Position numbers and translations under genes: made by a program. Under the pieces are notes generated by a model. The model was given only the letters and a program-made list of their open reading frames with translations, was not told where the DNA came from and made no database searches. A stretch of 64,000 nucleotides of DNA from Pseudomonadota bacterium. Its GTDB lineage: Bacteria > Pseudomonadota > Gammaproteobacteria > Xanthomonadales > Ahniellaceae. This document shows positions 44,195 to 55,679 of the stretch, one piece after another. The stretch covers positions 198,787 to 262,786 of the forward strand of contig JALHNO010000001.1 in the NCBI GenBank assembly GCA_022843465.1. Direction: 5' to 3'. Numbering within the stretch: position 1 is the first letter of the stretch; every line of letters begins with the position of its first letter.

Positions 44195-45052
44195 ATGCCG
44201 CGACCCGACTACCAACCCGTCGTTTCCACCGGCTGGCGCTATTACCTGTTCCGGCTGCTGTTCCGCTATCGCGAACGCGATGAGCGGATGTTCGATGTCG
44301 TGCTGCTGGCAGCCATCCTGGCAAGCGTGGTGATCGCCATCCTCGACAGCGTGCAGCCCCTGCATGAGCGCTGGGGTACCTGGTTCTATCTGGCCGAATG
44401 GGTCTTCACCCTGCTGTTCACGGTCGAGTACATCCTGCGGCTGCTGGTGGTGCAGCAACACTGGCGCTATGCCCGAAGTTTCTTTGGCGTGGTCGACCTG
44501 GTGGCCATGCTGCCGACCTATCTGAGTTTCCTGCTGCCCGGCAGCGAGCACCTGATCGTCATTCGCGTGCTGCGTGTGCTCCGGGTGTTCCGCGTTTTTG
44601 AACTCACCGCCTATGTCGGCGAGAGCAGCCAGATGATGGAGGCCCTGCGCCGCAGCCGACGCAAGATCGGCGTGTTCGTGCTCAGTGTGCTGCTGATCGC
44701 GACCGTGTTCGGATCGCTGATGTATCTGGTCGAAGGTCCGGAGCACGGCTACACCAGTATTCCGCGCGGAATCTACTGGGCGATCGTGACCATGGCCACC
44801 GTCGGCTATGGCGACATCACTCCGCAAACGCCGCTTGGCCAGTTCATCACCACCATCATCATCATCATCGGCTACGGCATCATCGCGGTACCGACTGGCA
44901 TCTACACTTCGGAACTGGTGCAGGCTACGATGCCCCATGAGCCACTCCGCTGCGCGCACTGCGGATTTGAAGGCATTGCCCGCGAGGCGCACTACTGTGC
45001 GCACTGCGGAAAGGCGGTCGGCGCACAGCCGGAGTCCAGCGCGAAGGAATAG
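44195..45052 (+). CDS. Voltage-gated potassium channel with C-terminal zinc ribbon
   Basis: 285 residues. Six membrane segments can be drawn. The S4 sensor is RVLRVLRVFRVF with Arg every third residue, and the pore has the filter TVGYGD (residues 202-207) within VTMATVGYGDITPQTP. The S6 helix (ITTIIIIIGYGIIAVPTGIY) follows. The cytoplasmic C-terminus holds CAHCGFEG and YCAHCGK, four cysteines in two CxxC pairs that look like a zinc ribbon; a metal or redox role in gating is possible but unproven. The ATG at 44195 (MPRPDYQP) has GGAAG close upstream and is preferred over 44108. Single gene. Confidence 0.9.
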   Translation: MPRPDYQPVVSTGWRYYLFRLLFRYRERDERMFDVVLLAAILASVVIAILDSVQPLHERWGTWFYLAEWVFTLLFTVEYILRLLVVQQHWRYARSFFGVVDLVAMLPTYLSFLLPGSEHLIVIRVLRVLRVFRVFELTAYVGESSQMMEALRRSRRKIGVFVLSVLLIATVFGSLMYLVEGPEHGYTSIPRGIYWAIVTMATVGYGDITPQTPLGQFITTIIIIIGYGIIAVPTGIYTSELVQATMPHEPLRCAHCGFEGIAREAHYCAHCGKAVGAQPESSAKE

Positions 45053-45158
45053 CGGGCCGGTGCAAGTTGGCCCTCCATGATTTGAATCGGCTACTTCCGC
45101 ATTGCGCACCGAGGCGGCATCGCGGTGGCCAACACCAGAATCAGGCTTCGACCCGGAC

Positions 45159-48164
<3,006 letters not shown>

Positions 48165-48225
48165 AGCGTGCCAGCCCCGGGATTCCCAGTGCTGATGGTA
48201 GTGGCAACGCTGCCCGGACGATCGC

Positions 48226-48260
48226 GTCGGTCCGCGTCGGTTGAACCGACGCGGACCGAC
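48226..48260 (-). terminator. Perfect 15-bp hairpin after the M56 protease gene
   Basis: GTCGGTCCGCGTCGG (48226-48240) pairs perfectly with CCGACGCGGACCGAC (48246-48260) around a five-base TTGAA loop. It is 21 bases after the stop of the minus-strand gene at 48282, where a terminator is expected, but no U-tract follows on either strand. Confidence 0.5.
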
Positions 48261-48281
48261 AACTCAACTCAAGTCAGCGGC

Positions 48282-49865
48282 TCAGACGCCGTCACCAGCT
48301 GCCGATGGCGCTTCCGTCGCACTGCAAGCGTCGCCAGAATCTTCCTGGATACTGAAGCAGATCGGCACCATCACCTCGCCAATGACGGAGCGTCCACCGG
48401 CGCGCGCCGGATTGAATCGCCAGGCACGCGCGGCTTCGATCGAGGCCGCATCGAACACGCCGGGCAGGGTGGCCGAGGCGATGGCGATATCGAGCGGGGC
48501 GCCGTCGGTATCCACCTTGACCCGCAGCACCACTTTTCCACTCTGGCCTGCCTTCAGGGCCGCTTTCGGATAGAGCGGCGGGTGCAGGACCCGGTAGCCG
48601 CTCAACTCGGTTGCGGCGGCGACCGCCTGCGCATCGAGCGCGGCGACGCTGGCTTCGATCTGGAGGTCGCCGGCATCCGCGCCGAGTTCCAGTGGGAATG
48701 CCTTGCCGTACTCGAAGGTCGCAGTCGGACGCGCGATCAGCTCGCCCGCCCGGCGGATGACGGCGGCAATTGATCCGTGCCCGGCATCGATTTCGTCAAA
48801 GGTGAAATCCGCTTCCCAGTCGGCGACCGCGATGCCGAAGGATTGCCCCTCGACAACATGCAGCACGGGGCTGGACGACTCGCCTTCGGCGACGAGCTTG
48901 AAGCTGACCTTGTGGGTAGCGGGTCGTGCAGTGGGCGCACTGCCGCTGCTGGAACCTTCGGCGAGTTGCAACTGGGCAGGTTGTGCGGCCCAGGCCGCCC
49001 AGGCGGTAGCGAGGGCGAGGGCAAATCCGATGGCGATGCCGATGCGGCGGCGTCGGGTTGTCGGTGCGGGTTGTTTGAACATCTGGATGCGTTCCTTCAA
49101 GGGATGGCTGGACTGCCATAGGCAACCGACCGGCAGTCCAGGGACGGCCAGTTGCGTGTTCAGTAGCGCGTCGGCATAGCAGCGCCGAGCATGCGGAAAT
49201 TTCTGCAGCACCGCGGCATCACTGGCCAGTTCGTGGTCGTGACGCATGCGCGCGGCGGCGTAATGGATCAGCGGGTTGAACCAGTAGAGACTGCGCAGCG
49301 CGGTCGCCAGCGCATTGGCGAACAGATCGCCGCGGCGCAGATGGCTGCGTTCGTGGCACAGGATCAGCTCCCGCTGTTCGGTGCTGTAGCGTTGTTCGAA
49401 ATCGGCCGGCACCACGATCGCGGGACGCAGCAGCCCGATCACCGCAGGCCCGGCGACGGTATGTTCGGCGATCCGGAAGCCGCGCCCGCCATCGCGCAGA
49501 TCACCGAGGCTGCGGCGGAATCGGCGCTGCTGCAGCGCGAAGACCAGCACGGCAAGCGCGCTGCCGAGCAACCACAGCAGCATCAGCAGCCGCATTCCGA
49601 AAACGTTTGTCGGTGCAGCAGCCCGCGCGCTGTCGACAGATGTTGCCGTTGCGGTATCGACGACGTGGCTGACTTCGGCAAGAATCTGCACCGGCGCCGG
49701 CAGCATCACCGCGACAAGCGCGAGGGGAACGATCAGCCAGAGCAGAGGCGCGCTGGCGGCGCCGAAACTGCGCCGCCACAGCGGCCGCAACAGCAGGACC
49801 AGAATGATCGCGGCGCTGCTCGCGACGAGACCCTCGATCAACAGGCCAAGCAGTTCACTTGCCAT
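48282..49865 (-). CDS. M56 (BlaR1/MecR1-type) membrane metalloprotease fused to a TonB C-terminal domain
   Basis: 527 residues. Four membrane helices lie in the first 290, and the zinc motif CHERSHLRRGD (H171, E172, H175) sits on the cytoplasmic face between the third helix and the fourth. The periplasmic part lacks the penicillin-binding domain of BlaR1. Instead it has a mid domain (residues about 320-410) and ends with a TonB C-terminal domain (GYRVLHPPLYPKAALKAGQ, GKVVLRVKVDTDGAP). Antirepressor proteases of this kind cleave BlaI-type repressors when the outside domain senses a ligand. The start overlaps the 3' end of the BlaI gene by 11 bases, supporting a joint regulatory pair. Confidence 0.9.
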   Translation of the reverse strand: MASELLGLLIEGLVASSAAIILVLLLRPLWRRSFGAASAPLLWLIVPLALVAVMLPAPVQILAEVSHVVDTATATSVDSARAAAPTNVFGMRLLMLLWLLGSALAVLVFALQQRRFRRSLGDLRDGGRGFRIAEHTVAGPAVIGLLRPAIVVPADFEQRYSTEQRELILCHERSHLRRGDLFANALATALRSLYWFNPLIHYAAARMRHDHELASDAAVLQKFPHARRCYADALLNTQLAVPGLPVGCLWQSSHPLKERIQMFKQPAPTTRRRRIGIAIGFALALATAWAAWAAQPAQLQLAEGSSSGSAPTARPATHKVSFKLVAEGESSSPVLHVVEGQSFGIAVADWEADFTFDEIDAGHGSIAAVIRRAGELIARPTATFEYGKAFPLELGADAGDLQIEASVAALDAQAVAAATELSGYRVLHPPLYPKAALKAGQSGKVVLRVKVDTDGAPLDIAIASATLPGVFDAASIEAARAWRFNPARAGGRSVIGEVMVPICFSIQEDSGDACSATEAPSAAGDGV

Positions 49866-50223
49866 GGTCGAGTTCCTCGATCAACTTGCGCAGTTCATCA
49901 ATGTCATTGCGACTGAGCTCGCCATGCGCGTTGAAGTGCGCGACCAGGGGCGCCAGCCGGCCATCGAACCAGCGATCGAGCAGGCCGCGGCTCTCTTCCA
50001 GTACCCAGTCCGACTGCTTCAGCAGGGGGCGATAGCGATAGCGCCGGCCCTCCGCTTCGGCCGCGATCGCGCCCTTGTTGAGCAGGCGATTGAGCAGGGT
50101 CTTCACGGTGGCATCCTGCCAGTCCGACTGATCCTTCAGTACGCCGATCACCTCTTCGGCAGTCGCGCTTCCGCGTTCCCAGAGGACAGTGATGACACGG
50201 CTTTCGGCTTCGCTGATCTGCAT
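49855..50223 (-). CDS. BlaI/MecI-family repressor
   Basis: 122 residues from the ATG at 50223. The winged helix reads ISEAESRVITVLWERGSATA, EEVIGVL, WQDATVKTLLNRLLNKGAI and GRRYRYRPL, the standard BlaI pattern. C-terminal helices form the dimer part, where the partner protease would cut. The longer frame from 50277 would run across the operator, so I reject that start. It binds the dyad at 50226-50266 and probably represses its own operon. The partner is the M56 protease overlapped at its 3' end. The target signal is not evident; no beta-lactamase gene is nearby. Confidence 0.92.
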   Translation of the reverse strand: MQISEAESRVITVLWERGSATAEEVIGVLKDQSDWQDATVKTLLNRLLNKGAIAAEAEGRRYRYRPLLKQSDWVLEESRGLLDRWFDGRLAPLVAHFNAHGELSRNDIDELRKLIEELDHGK

Positions 50224-50225
50224 AT

Positions 50226-50266
50226 GATTACATCCGTAAACGTGGACATAGATTACGGATGTAATC
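50226..50266. promoter_or_regulatory. BlaI-type operator: perfect 14-bp inverted repeat
   Basis: GATTACATCCGTAA (50226-50239) and TTACGGATGTAATC (50253-50266) are exact reverse complements 13 bases apart. Each arm also contains its own TTAC-N4-GTAA palindrome, so there are two BlaI half-operator boxes 25 bases apart. It starts three bases upstream of the repressor's ATG codon. Confidence 0.85.
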
Positions 50267-50332
50267 GGCAATGTCAAGCATTGCCTGAAATTTTTGCCTA
50301 TGGCGATGCTGCGGCAGCGAAAGCGCCGTGAC

Positions 50333-51088
50333 TTATTCTCGATAGCTGGCGTCGCTGCGCTCCAGATCGCGGATCAGGCTGGGCCAGACGAACTGCGCAC
50401 CGAGTCCAGCCGTCTGCACACGCATCGCATGCGCGGTGCCGGCGACGATCGCGGGCTCAACCATGATCAGTTCACCGCCGGCCTGGGCGCTGATCTGGAT
50501 CTGGCAGGCGCTCTCGAACACATACATCGCCAGAAACGCATCGGCAATCGTGGTACCGACCGTGAGCAGGCCATGATTGCGCAGGCACAGAAAGGTCCGG
50601 TCGCCGAGATCGGCCTGCAGTCGCGGCTTTTCCTCGTCGTGAATCGCGACACCCTCATAGTCGTGATAGGCCAGCGAAGCAAGCACGAAGGTGCTCTGCT
50701 GCGAGATCGGCAGGACGCCGCAGCGCTGTGCCGATACCGCAACGCCGGCACGCGTATGCGTATGCAGTACGCAGCCGACATCGGCGCGGGCGGCGTGCAC
50801 GGCGGAGTGAATGACAAAGCCGGCCTTGTTCACGCCAAACGGCGACGCGTTGAGCGCATTCCCCGATGCATCGACGCGGATCAGGCTGGATGCAGTGATC
50901 TCGTGAAACATCAGGCCATACGGATTGATCAGGAATTCATGGCCCTCGCCGGGCAGGCGTGCGCTGATATGGGTGAAGATCAGGTCGCTCCAGCCATGGC
51001 GCGCGACCAGCCGATAGCAGGCGGCGAGATCGACGCGCAGCTGCCATTCGACGTCGGAAACCTGGCCCTTGAGCGATGGGATATGCAT
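50333..51088 (-). CDS. Class II aldolase/adducin-family protein
   Basis: 251 residues. Zinc-binding histidines are seen in VLHTHTRAG, with the later His in FLCLRNHGLLTVG, and the acidic residue in the region around EEKPRLQADLG is consistent with the fold. The N-terminus has LVARHGWSDLIFTHISAR, the phosphate-binding start of the family. Enzymes of this class are fuculose-phosphate or ribulose-phosphate aldolases/epimerases; this long stand-alone type, like adducin heads, usually has unknown substrate. The ATG at 51088 follows a GGAG; GTG or ATG at 51118 adds ten residues. Transcribed alone on the minus strand. Confidence 0.9.
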   Translation of the reverse strand: MHIPSLKGQVSDVEWQLRVDLAACYRLVARHGWSDLIFTHISARLPGEGHEFLINPYGLMFHEITASSLIRVDASGNALNASPFGVNKAGFVIHSAVHAARADVGCVLHTHTRAGVAVSAQRCGVLPISQQSTFVLASLAYHDYEGVAIHDEEKPRLQADLGDRTFLCLRNHGLLTVGTTIADAFLAMYVFESACQIQISAQAGGELIMVEPAIVAGTAHAMRVQTAGLGAQFVWPSLIRDLERSDASYRE

Positions 51089-51283
51089 GACACAGGCTCC
51101 AGAGATTTGTTCGACCACATCGACCCTGCGGGTGCGATGGCATCGGTGGATGCCCGCCGGGTCCGCACCCAGCCTAGCGCCAGCGCCTGCGGCCGGCCAG
51201 TTCGTACTGCACGAATGCAGGCCACGGGTTCACGGGGATTTGCCCAGCTGATACGTTCGAGGCCCCAACCAAGGAACCCTGCC

Positions 51284-52495
51284 ATGAGCAATGCCGCGCC
51301 ACTCGTGTGGAAAGCCATTCCGCCGCAGACCCCGCAACCGAGTCCGCCGTATTACATCAATACCGTGGCGATCACGGCGAATGGCGAACGCGTTTTCACC
51401 GGCACCTTTTCGCATACCTATGGCGCCAGCGATGTGCGCGGTCCCGGCGTCAGCACGCCGACCACGCAATTCGGCGCCTACTGCTACAGCGCGACCGGCA
51501 GTGTGCTGTGGCAGGACAACTGGTTCGGCTACGAAGGGGTCTACTGGGCTGCGACCACGCCCGGCGGCGACTGGTCGGCCTTCTGCGGCTGGTACTCGGC
51601 CAACCCCTACAACGGATTCGTGTTCATCTACGATCAGGCCGGCAATCGCAATGTCAGCTGGACCGGCAGTCCTTCACGCGTGTCGATAGTTCAGATCTCG
51701 TCCAATGCAGTGACCTGCGCCGCCGGCGGCGATGCCGTCTACATCTTCCGGCGCACCGCCAGTGGTTGGGGCAGTGATCCGCTGGTGATCGATCTGCCCG
51801 CTGGCACGGGTGGCAAAGCCGATTCGGTGCAGGCGCTGGCGATGGATGCCACTGGCGCCCTGATCGCCTTCGGTACCTATCAGGGCCGCATCATGCTCTA
51901 CAGCATCGCCAATGGGCTGCCTGCCCTGATCGGCAACTATGCCGGCGCCCTGTCGGTGCACTCGATCGGCATGAATGCTGCCGGTACCTGTTTTGTCGCC
52001 GGCACTGGCAGCGGTCAGGTGCTGTACTTCAGCGTCAGCAGCTTTGCCAGCAGCAATGCACCGACCTGGTCGGCAACGCTGAGCAATGCCGGCGGCACCC
52101 AGGCGGCTTCGGTCTATGGTGTGGCGATCAACGCGGCTGGAACCGTGGCATCGGCGGTCGGCAATATCGCCAGTGCCGGTGTGCTGGGTCTGCTGCAACT
52201 GGGCGCGACCGCGGGCACCTGGACCTGGACCGCGGACACCGAACACAACCCGAACTCGACGTCGATGAGCAGCGATGGCACCTTGATCTCGGTCGCCGAC
52301 GGCCATCCCGATGGTACGCCGGGCGCCTTCTACGCCTACACCAGCGCAGCGAACACGCCGCTGTGGATCCAGGCCAGCGGCAACATGAGCTGGCCAATGC
52401 AGATTTCGAGCTCGGGCAATGCGGCTGCTGCTGGCAGCGATGATGGCCATGTCTACTACTTCAGTCCGGTCACCGCGACCGGCCAGGGCTGCTGA
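51284..52495 (+). CDS. Beta-propeller (WD40/PQQ-like) protein of unknown function
   Basis: 403 residues with AAGGA well placed before the ATG at 51284. There is no signal peptide. The chain is a string of blades built on the pattern of AVAITANGERVFTGT-like strands: VAITANGERVFTGTFSHTYG, ALAMDATGALIAFGTYQGR, SIGMNAAGTCFVAGTGSG and VAINAAGTVASAVGN. Aromatic-rich segments (YCYSATGSVLWQDNWFGYEG) are inserted early. Gly and Ala are abundant. No catalytic residue stands out, so it is most likely a binding scaffold. It is divergent from the aldolase gene. Confidence 0.7.
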   Translation: MSNAAPLVWKAIPPQTPQPSPPYYINTVAITANGERVFTGTFSHTYGASDVRGPGVSTPTTQFGAYCYSATGSVLWQDNWFGYEGVYWAATTPGGDWSAFCGWYSANPYNGFVFIYDQAGNRNVSWTGSPSRVSIVQISSNAVTCAAGGDAVYIFRRTASGWGSDPLVIDLPAGTGGKADSVQALAMDATGALIAFGTYQGRIMLYSIANGLPALIGNYAGALSVHSIGMNAAGTCFVAGTGSGQVLYFSVSSFASSNAPTWSATLSNAGGTQAASVYGVAINAAGTVASAVGNIASAGVLGLLQLGATAGTWTWTADTEHNPNSTSMSSDGTLISVADGHPDGTPGAFYAYTSAANTPLWIQASGNMSWPMQISSSGNAAAAGSDDGHVYYFSPVTATGQGC

Positions 52496-52626
52496 TTCCG
52501 GACCAGTGTTGCGCGCAACCGGTTGGAGACGGCCAGACCGATGCGTTGGATCGCAGTTCGTCTGCGGTGTGGTCAGCCAATTCGCGCATAATCAAAGCCC
52601 GCACAGCAGAACCAGTGGATCGCCCG

Positions 52627-54300
52627 ATGAGCAAACTGCCGGATCCGAACGCGTCGTCCGTTCTGCGTCAGAGCGATTTTGTCGACATCGCCACAGCAGC
52701 CATCGCCGCCCGGCAGTCGTTGCCGCAATTGCTGATCGCCGCCTGCGCGCGGCACGGCAATCGGCCCGCCTTCAGCAATCTCGGCCAGTCACTGACCTAC
52801 CCGGAACTGGAACGCCGCAGTAGCGACCTGGCCGCGTATCTGCGTGCACATTTCGCGCTGGCGGTCGGCGATCGTGTCGCCATCATGCTGCCCAATCTCC
52901 TGCAGTATCCGGTTGCGGTGCTCGGCGTATTGCGTGCCGATCTGGTGGCGGTGCTGGTCAATCCGATGTACACGGTGCGCGAATTGCGCCACCAGTTGGC
53001 CGACTCGGGTGCCAGCGTACTGATCGTGCTGGACAACTTCGGTGCCGTGGCTGCCGAGGCCATCAGCGGAACCTCGGTGCGCCATGTCATCACCACCCGT
53101 GTCGGCGATGCCCTGTCCTGGCCGAAGTCGCTGCTGGTCGATCTGACCATCAAGTACCGCAAGAAACTGATCCCGAAGTTCGCCATTGCCGGTGCCGTGC
53201 GCTGGCCACGGGCTTTGGCTGAGGGCGCCCGCCTGCCGCGCATCGAGTGCAAGGCCGCGCCGGAAGATCTGGCCCAGTTGCAGTACACCGGCGGTACCAC
53301 CGGTGTCTCCAAGGGCGCCTGCCTGGCGCAGGTGGCCCTGATGGCCAATGTCTCGGCGGCCGAGCAGTGGCTGGGGCGCGCGCTCGATCCGAAGACCGAT
53401 CTCGGCCTGATCTGTCTGCCGCTGTATCACATCGCTGCCTACACCAATATGCTGCATGGCTGGATCCACGGCATCCACAATGTGCTGATCACCAATCCGC
53501 GCGATATTCCGGCGCTGGTGGCGAGTTTCCAGACACATCGGCCGTCGATCTTTTCCGGGGTCAATACGCTCTACGATGCCCTGCTGAATTCGGAAACGTT
53601 CTGCCAGCTGGATTTTTCGCGGCTGCGCCTGTGTGTGCAGGGTGGAAGCGCCTTGCGTCGCGCCACCGCGGAACGCTGGAAGGCGGTCACCGGTCGCGAT
53701 GTCATCGAGATGTACGGGCTCTCCGAGACCAGTGCCGGCATCACCGCCAATCGCTGGGATGGTCCCAATCCGGTCGGATCGATTGGACTGCAGATGCCCG
53801 GTGTCGAGATCAGTCTGCGCGATGAGCAGGGCACCGAGGTGCCGATTGGCGAGTCTGGCGAGTTGTGCGCGCGCGGCCTGCAGATCACCAGTGGCTACTG
53901 GCAGCGTGACGACGAGACCGCAGCCGCCTTCTTTGCCGATGGCTGGTTCCGCACCGGTGATATCGTACGCCGTGGCGAGGGCGGCTATCTGTTTCTGCTG
54001 GATCGCCGCAAGGACATGATCCTGGTGTCGGGCTTCAACGTCTATCCGAACGAGATCGAGGACGTGGTCACCCAGCATGCCGGCGTGCTGGAAGCCGCTG
54101 CCGTCGGCATGCCCGACGAAAAGAGCGGCGAGGCGGTCAAGCTGGTCGTGGTCCGTCGCGATCCTGAGCTCAGCATCGAGGATCTGCGCGCGCACTGCCG
54201 GCAACTGCTGGCCGGCTACAAGCAGCCCAGACTGATCGAGTTCCGTGACAGCCTGCCCAAGACGCCAGTCGGTAAGGTGTTACGGCGCGAATTGCGCTGA
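52627..54300 (+). CDS. fadD: Long-chain fatty acid-CoA ligase (FadD-like)
   Basis: 557 residues. The AMP-binding loop is YTGGTTGVSKGACL, followed by VQGGSALRRATAERWKA and MYGLSETSAGI. The adenylation core closes with DGWFRTGDI, LDRRKDMILVSGFNVYPNEI and the C-terminal lysine in LPKTPVGKVLRREL. All are typical of bacterial acyl-CoA synthetases, and the length fits FadD. The enzyme activates fatty acids with ATP and CoA at the inner membrane. The ATG at 52627 is taken because the longer frame from 52546 is not protein-like. A hairpin after the stop may end the transcript. Related ligases share this pattern, so the exact chain-length class is an inference. Confidence 0.88.
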   Translation: MSKLPDPNASSVLRQSDFVDIATAAIAARQSLPQLLIAACARHGNRPAFSNLGQSLTYPELERRSSDLAAYLRAHFALAVGDRVAIMLPNLLQYPVAVLGVLRADLVAVLVNPMYTVRELRHQLADSGASVLIVLDNFGAVAAEAISGTSVRHVITTRVGDALSWPKSLLVDLTIKYRKKLIPKFAIAGAVRWPRALAEGARLPRIECKAAPEDLAQLQYTGGTTGVSKGACLAQVALMANVSAAEQWLGRALDPKTDLGLICLPLYHIAAYTNMLHGWIHGIHNVLITNPRDIPALVASFQTHRPSIFSGVNTLYDALLNSETFCQLDFSRLRLCVQGGSALRRATAERWKAVTGRDVIEMYGLSETSAGITANRWDGPNPVGSIGLQMPGVEISLRDEQGTEVPIGESGELCARGLQITSGYWQRDDETAAAFFADGWFRTGDIVRRGEGGYLFLLDRRKDMILVSGFNVYPNEIEDVVTQHAGVLEAAAVGMPDEKSGEAVKLVVVRRDPELSIEDLRAHCRQLLAGYKQPRLIEFRDSLPKTPVGKVLRRELR

Positions 54301-54304
54301 ATCC

Positions 54305-54322
54305 GGGGAGGCGCACCTCCCC
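54305..54322 (+). terminator. GC hairpin after the acyl-CoA ligase gene
   Basis: GGGGAGG (54305-54311) and CCTCCCC (54316-54322) flank a four-base loop, five bases after the stop. There is no U-run behind it. Confidence 0.45.
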
Positions 54323-54429
54323 AGGCGGAAAAGCCAACCGGCCCGGCGCCCAGCGCGGACGCATCGAAGTCGACGCGCCCGCAGCCGCAACCGCGAACCG
54401 CGAGCAGGTCCGAGGGCTGTGCCCGCGAC

Positions 54430-55248
54430 TCAGCCCTTGCGGCGGATCAGCAGCAGGCCCGATGCGGCAGCCAGGCCGAGCAGCACCAGCAGTCCGACGC
54501 GGTCGAGCGTCGGGACCGGAATGCCGGGCTCGGGGAACCCGCTGCCGAAACCGAGGTTGTCGACACCTTCGGCCTGATTGTTGTTGGACAGCAGCGAAAT
54601 GCGACCGATGGGCGTGGTCGAGGTGACACCCCAGAAGTTCCCTGGGCCGCTCGCGGCTGCCATGGCATCGGTTCCAAGCAGGGCACCACTGGCATCGAAC
54701 ACCTGGATCGTCAGCACATCGGGCGGGCCCGATCCGGGTGCCGGCGTGCTGTGCAGATCCATGCCCGCGGCATTCACCGGCGGATTGAACAGCATGTCGA
54801 AGGAGTCGGCAAAGGTGTTGGAAACCAGTGCCTGGGTCGGGTTGAGCGACGTGGTTGCGCCGAGCAGGATCAGCGCACCGGCGTCCGGTCCGGGATTGTC
54901 CTGGAAGGTGACGCCGGCTGCGATCGCGCCGGGTGCAAATCCGCAGGTCGCATCGCCGGCAGCGCTGAGTGGGGCGTCGCAGACGCTGAAGCCACCAGAC
55001 GGCGCATTTCCCGCCTCGAAGTCTTCGCTGACCAGACCTGGGTTGGCATTCTCAAATGTGGTGCGGTCGGTGAAGATCGACAAGCCGCCGAGATTGCCCG
55101 GCACGATATTCGGATTGGGATTGACCGCCGCCGGGGTTCCAGGCGAGGCGGCCGCCTCGACATAGCTGCGCGGCTGTGCCGCAGCGGAAATCGCACAAAC
55201 AAGGCCGGCGAAGCCAGCCGCAACACTGAACGCAAGGTCGCGACGCAT
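54430..55248 (-). CDS. Secreted protein with IPTL-CTERM sorting tail
   Basis: 272 residues. Signal peptide AFSVAAGFAGLVCAISAAA, then a beta-rich domain with no family I recognise, containing FTDRTTFENANPGLVSEDFE, a common opening in PEP-CTERM-like sorted proteins. The tail reads PGIPVPTLDRVG, a hydrophobic helix (LLVLLGLAAASGLLLI) and RRKG. This is the same type of sorting signal as in the protein at 12087. It is preceded by a good AGGGGA ribosome-binding site at 55253-55258. Convergent with the ligase gene. Two cysteine pairs in the middle may form disulfides. Confidence 0.85.
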   Translation of the reverse strand: MRRDLAFSVAAGFAGLVCAISAAAQPRSYVEAAASPGTPAAVNPNPNIVPGNLGGLSIFTDRTTFENANPGLVSEDFEAGNAPSGGFSVCDAPLSAAGDATCGFAPGAIAAGVTFQDNPGPDAGALILLGATTSLNPTQALVSNTFADSFDMLFNPPVNAAGMDLHSTPAPGSGPPDVLTIQVFDASGALLGTDAMAAASGPGNFWGVTSTTPIGRISLLSNNNQAEGVDNLGFGSGFPEPGIPVPTLDRVGLLVLLGLAAASGLLLIRRKG

Positions 55249-55679
55249 AAGAGTCCCCTGTTGGAATAATGGTCCGGAAAATCAGAGCAGGTCGCACGGA
55301 CTGGCGGCGCTGTACCGTGGCGACGGCAGAGTCTGGGCAACGCGGCCAGTATCACATGGCGCGATTTGTGGCAGCAAATGCGGCGAAGCACCCCTGGGCC
55401 GGCATCCGATCGCTGGTGATGGCCCAGCCGCGTGCAGAAGGCAAGACAGAAACTCCGCGCTCGTACTGGATACGTGCCCGGTGATCCGCCACAGACTGCG
55501 CAGATTGCAACCAGACGTCAGTCTGGTGACAGCCCCATCGCGAAATGGCGCGATTGCGCATAGTATCCGAGCGCTTCGCGGCAGCCCCGAGTGGCCGCGC
55601 AGCCAGGGGAGTGGCCGCCACGTGCGCACTTCCAGCGCGATCGCAACCCGTTCCGAACCCTCAACCCGGATGCAATGCC
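55249..55679. other. Divergent intergenic stretch
   Basis: 431 bases. A plus-strand frame is open from 55545, but the part before 55680 looks like noncoding sequence. The -10-like CATTATTCC motif on the minus strand near 55267-55275 is the only promoter hint for the IPTL-CTERM gene, and I do not list it separately. Confidence 0.45.
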
